Part shown: positions 11,828-11,877 of the stretch, piece after piece
Numbering within the stretch: the first letter of the stretch is position 1
Layout of the letters: every line of letters begins with the position of its first letter
NCBI GenBank assembly: GCA_030620915.1
Contig: JAUXIR010000018.1
Span: 1-11,877 of the forward strand
Length of the DNA: 11,877 nt
DNA from: Geopsychrobacter sp.
GTDB taxonomy: Bacteria > Desulfobacterota > Desulfuromonadia > Desulfuromonadales > Geopsychrobacteraceae
Reading direction: 5' to 3'
Translations under genes and position numbers: made by a program
Notes under the pieces: generated by a model
What the model was told of the DNA's origin: nothing
Database searches by the model: none
The model's input: the letters and a program-made list of their open reading frames with translations, nothing else

Positions 11828-11877
11828 CACTCACTCCCTCTTTCACAACCTAAAATCCCAGTCGACTCGGCAGCGCC

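Overview
The window looks like chromosome of a strictly or facultatively anaerobic bacterium of the Desulfuromonadales/Geobacter type. This is inferred from a c-type cytochrome paired with a DUF3373-type outer-membrane protein, a molybdoenzyme of the complex iron-sulfur molybdoenzyme (CISM) family, a sigma-54 activator, moderately high GC coding sequence, and a probable small selenoprotein. No rRNA, tRNA, CRISPR array, transposase or phage gene is visible.

Layout. The left part (1-1877) holds ordinary envelope genes. A glycine-zipper lipoprotein, cut by the window edge, and a DCC/DUF393 thiol-disulfide protein are on the minus strand. Divergent from them is a lipoprotein with a SPOR domain followed by an NlpC/P60 peptidoglycan hydrolase domain. 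The centre (1904-11181) is one coherent respiratory locus on the plus strand: a PAS-PAS-AAA+-Fis sigma-54 activator, a TorD-family chaperone, a terminator, a roughly 430-base AT-rich regulatory gap, a monoheme cytochrome c, a DUF3373 outer-membrane protein, a second terminator, then a Tat-exported molybdopterin catalytic subunit, a four-cluster ferredoxin subunit and an NrfD/PsrC membrane subunit, closed by a third terminator. The right part holds a tiny membrane-anchored ORF that probably reads through an in-frame TGA as selenocysteine. It shares a bidirectional terminator with a convergent protein of four zinc ribbons.

How the genes fit together. The activator probably controls the structural operon through two copies of the palindrome GAAAC-N5-GTTTC in the regulatory gap. 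TorD would load and proofread the molybdenum cofactor enzyme before Tat export. The NrfD subunit would exchange electrons with the quinone pool through the ferredoxin subunit. The outer-membrane protein and cytochrome suggest that the substrate, or electrons, must cross the outer membrane. Sequence alone does not give the substrate: polysulfide, thiosulfate, tetrathionate, arsenate, selenate and antimonate reductases all occur among relatives of this architecture.

The two most interesting items are the candidate selenoprotein at 11257-11409, where the coding frame continues past TGA to a TAA that directly abuts the terminator, and the unassigned porin-cytochrome-molybdoenzyme module with its apparent dedicated enhancer sites.
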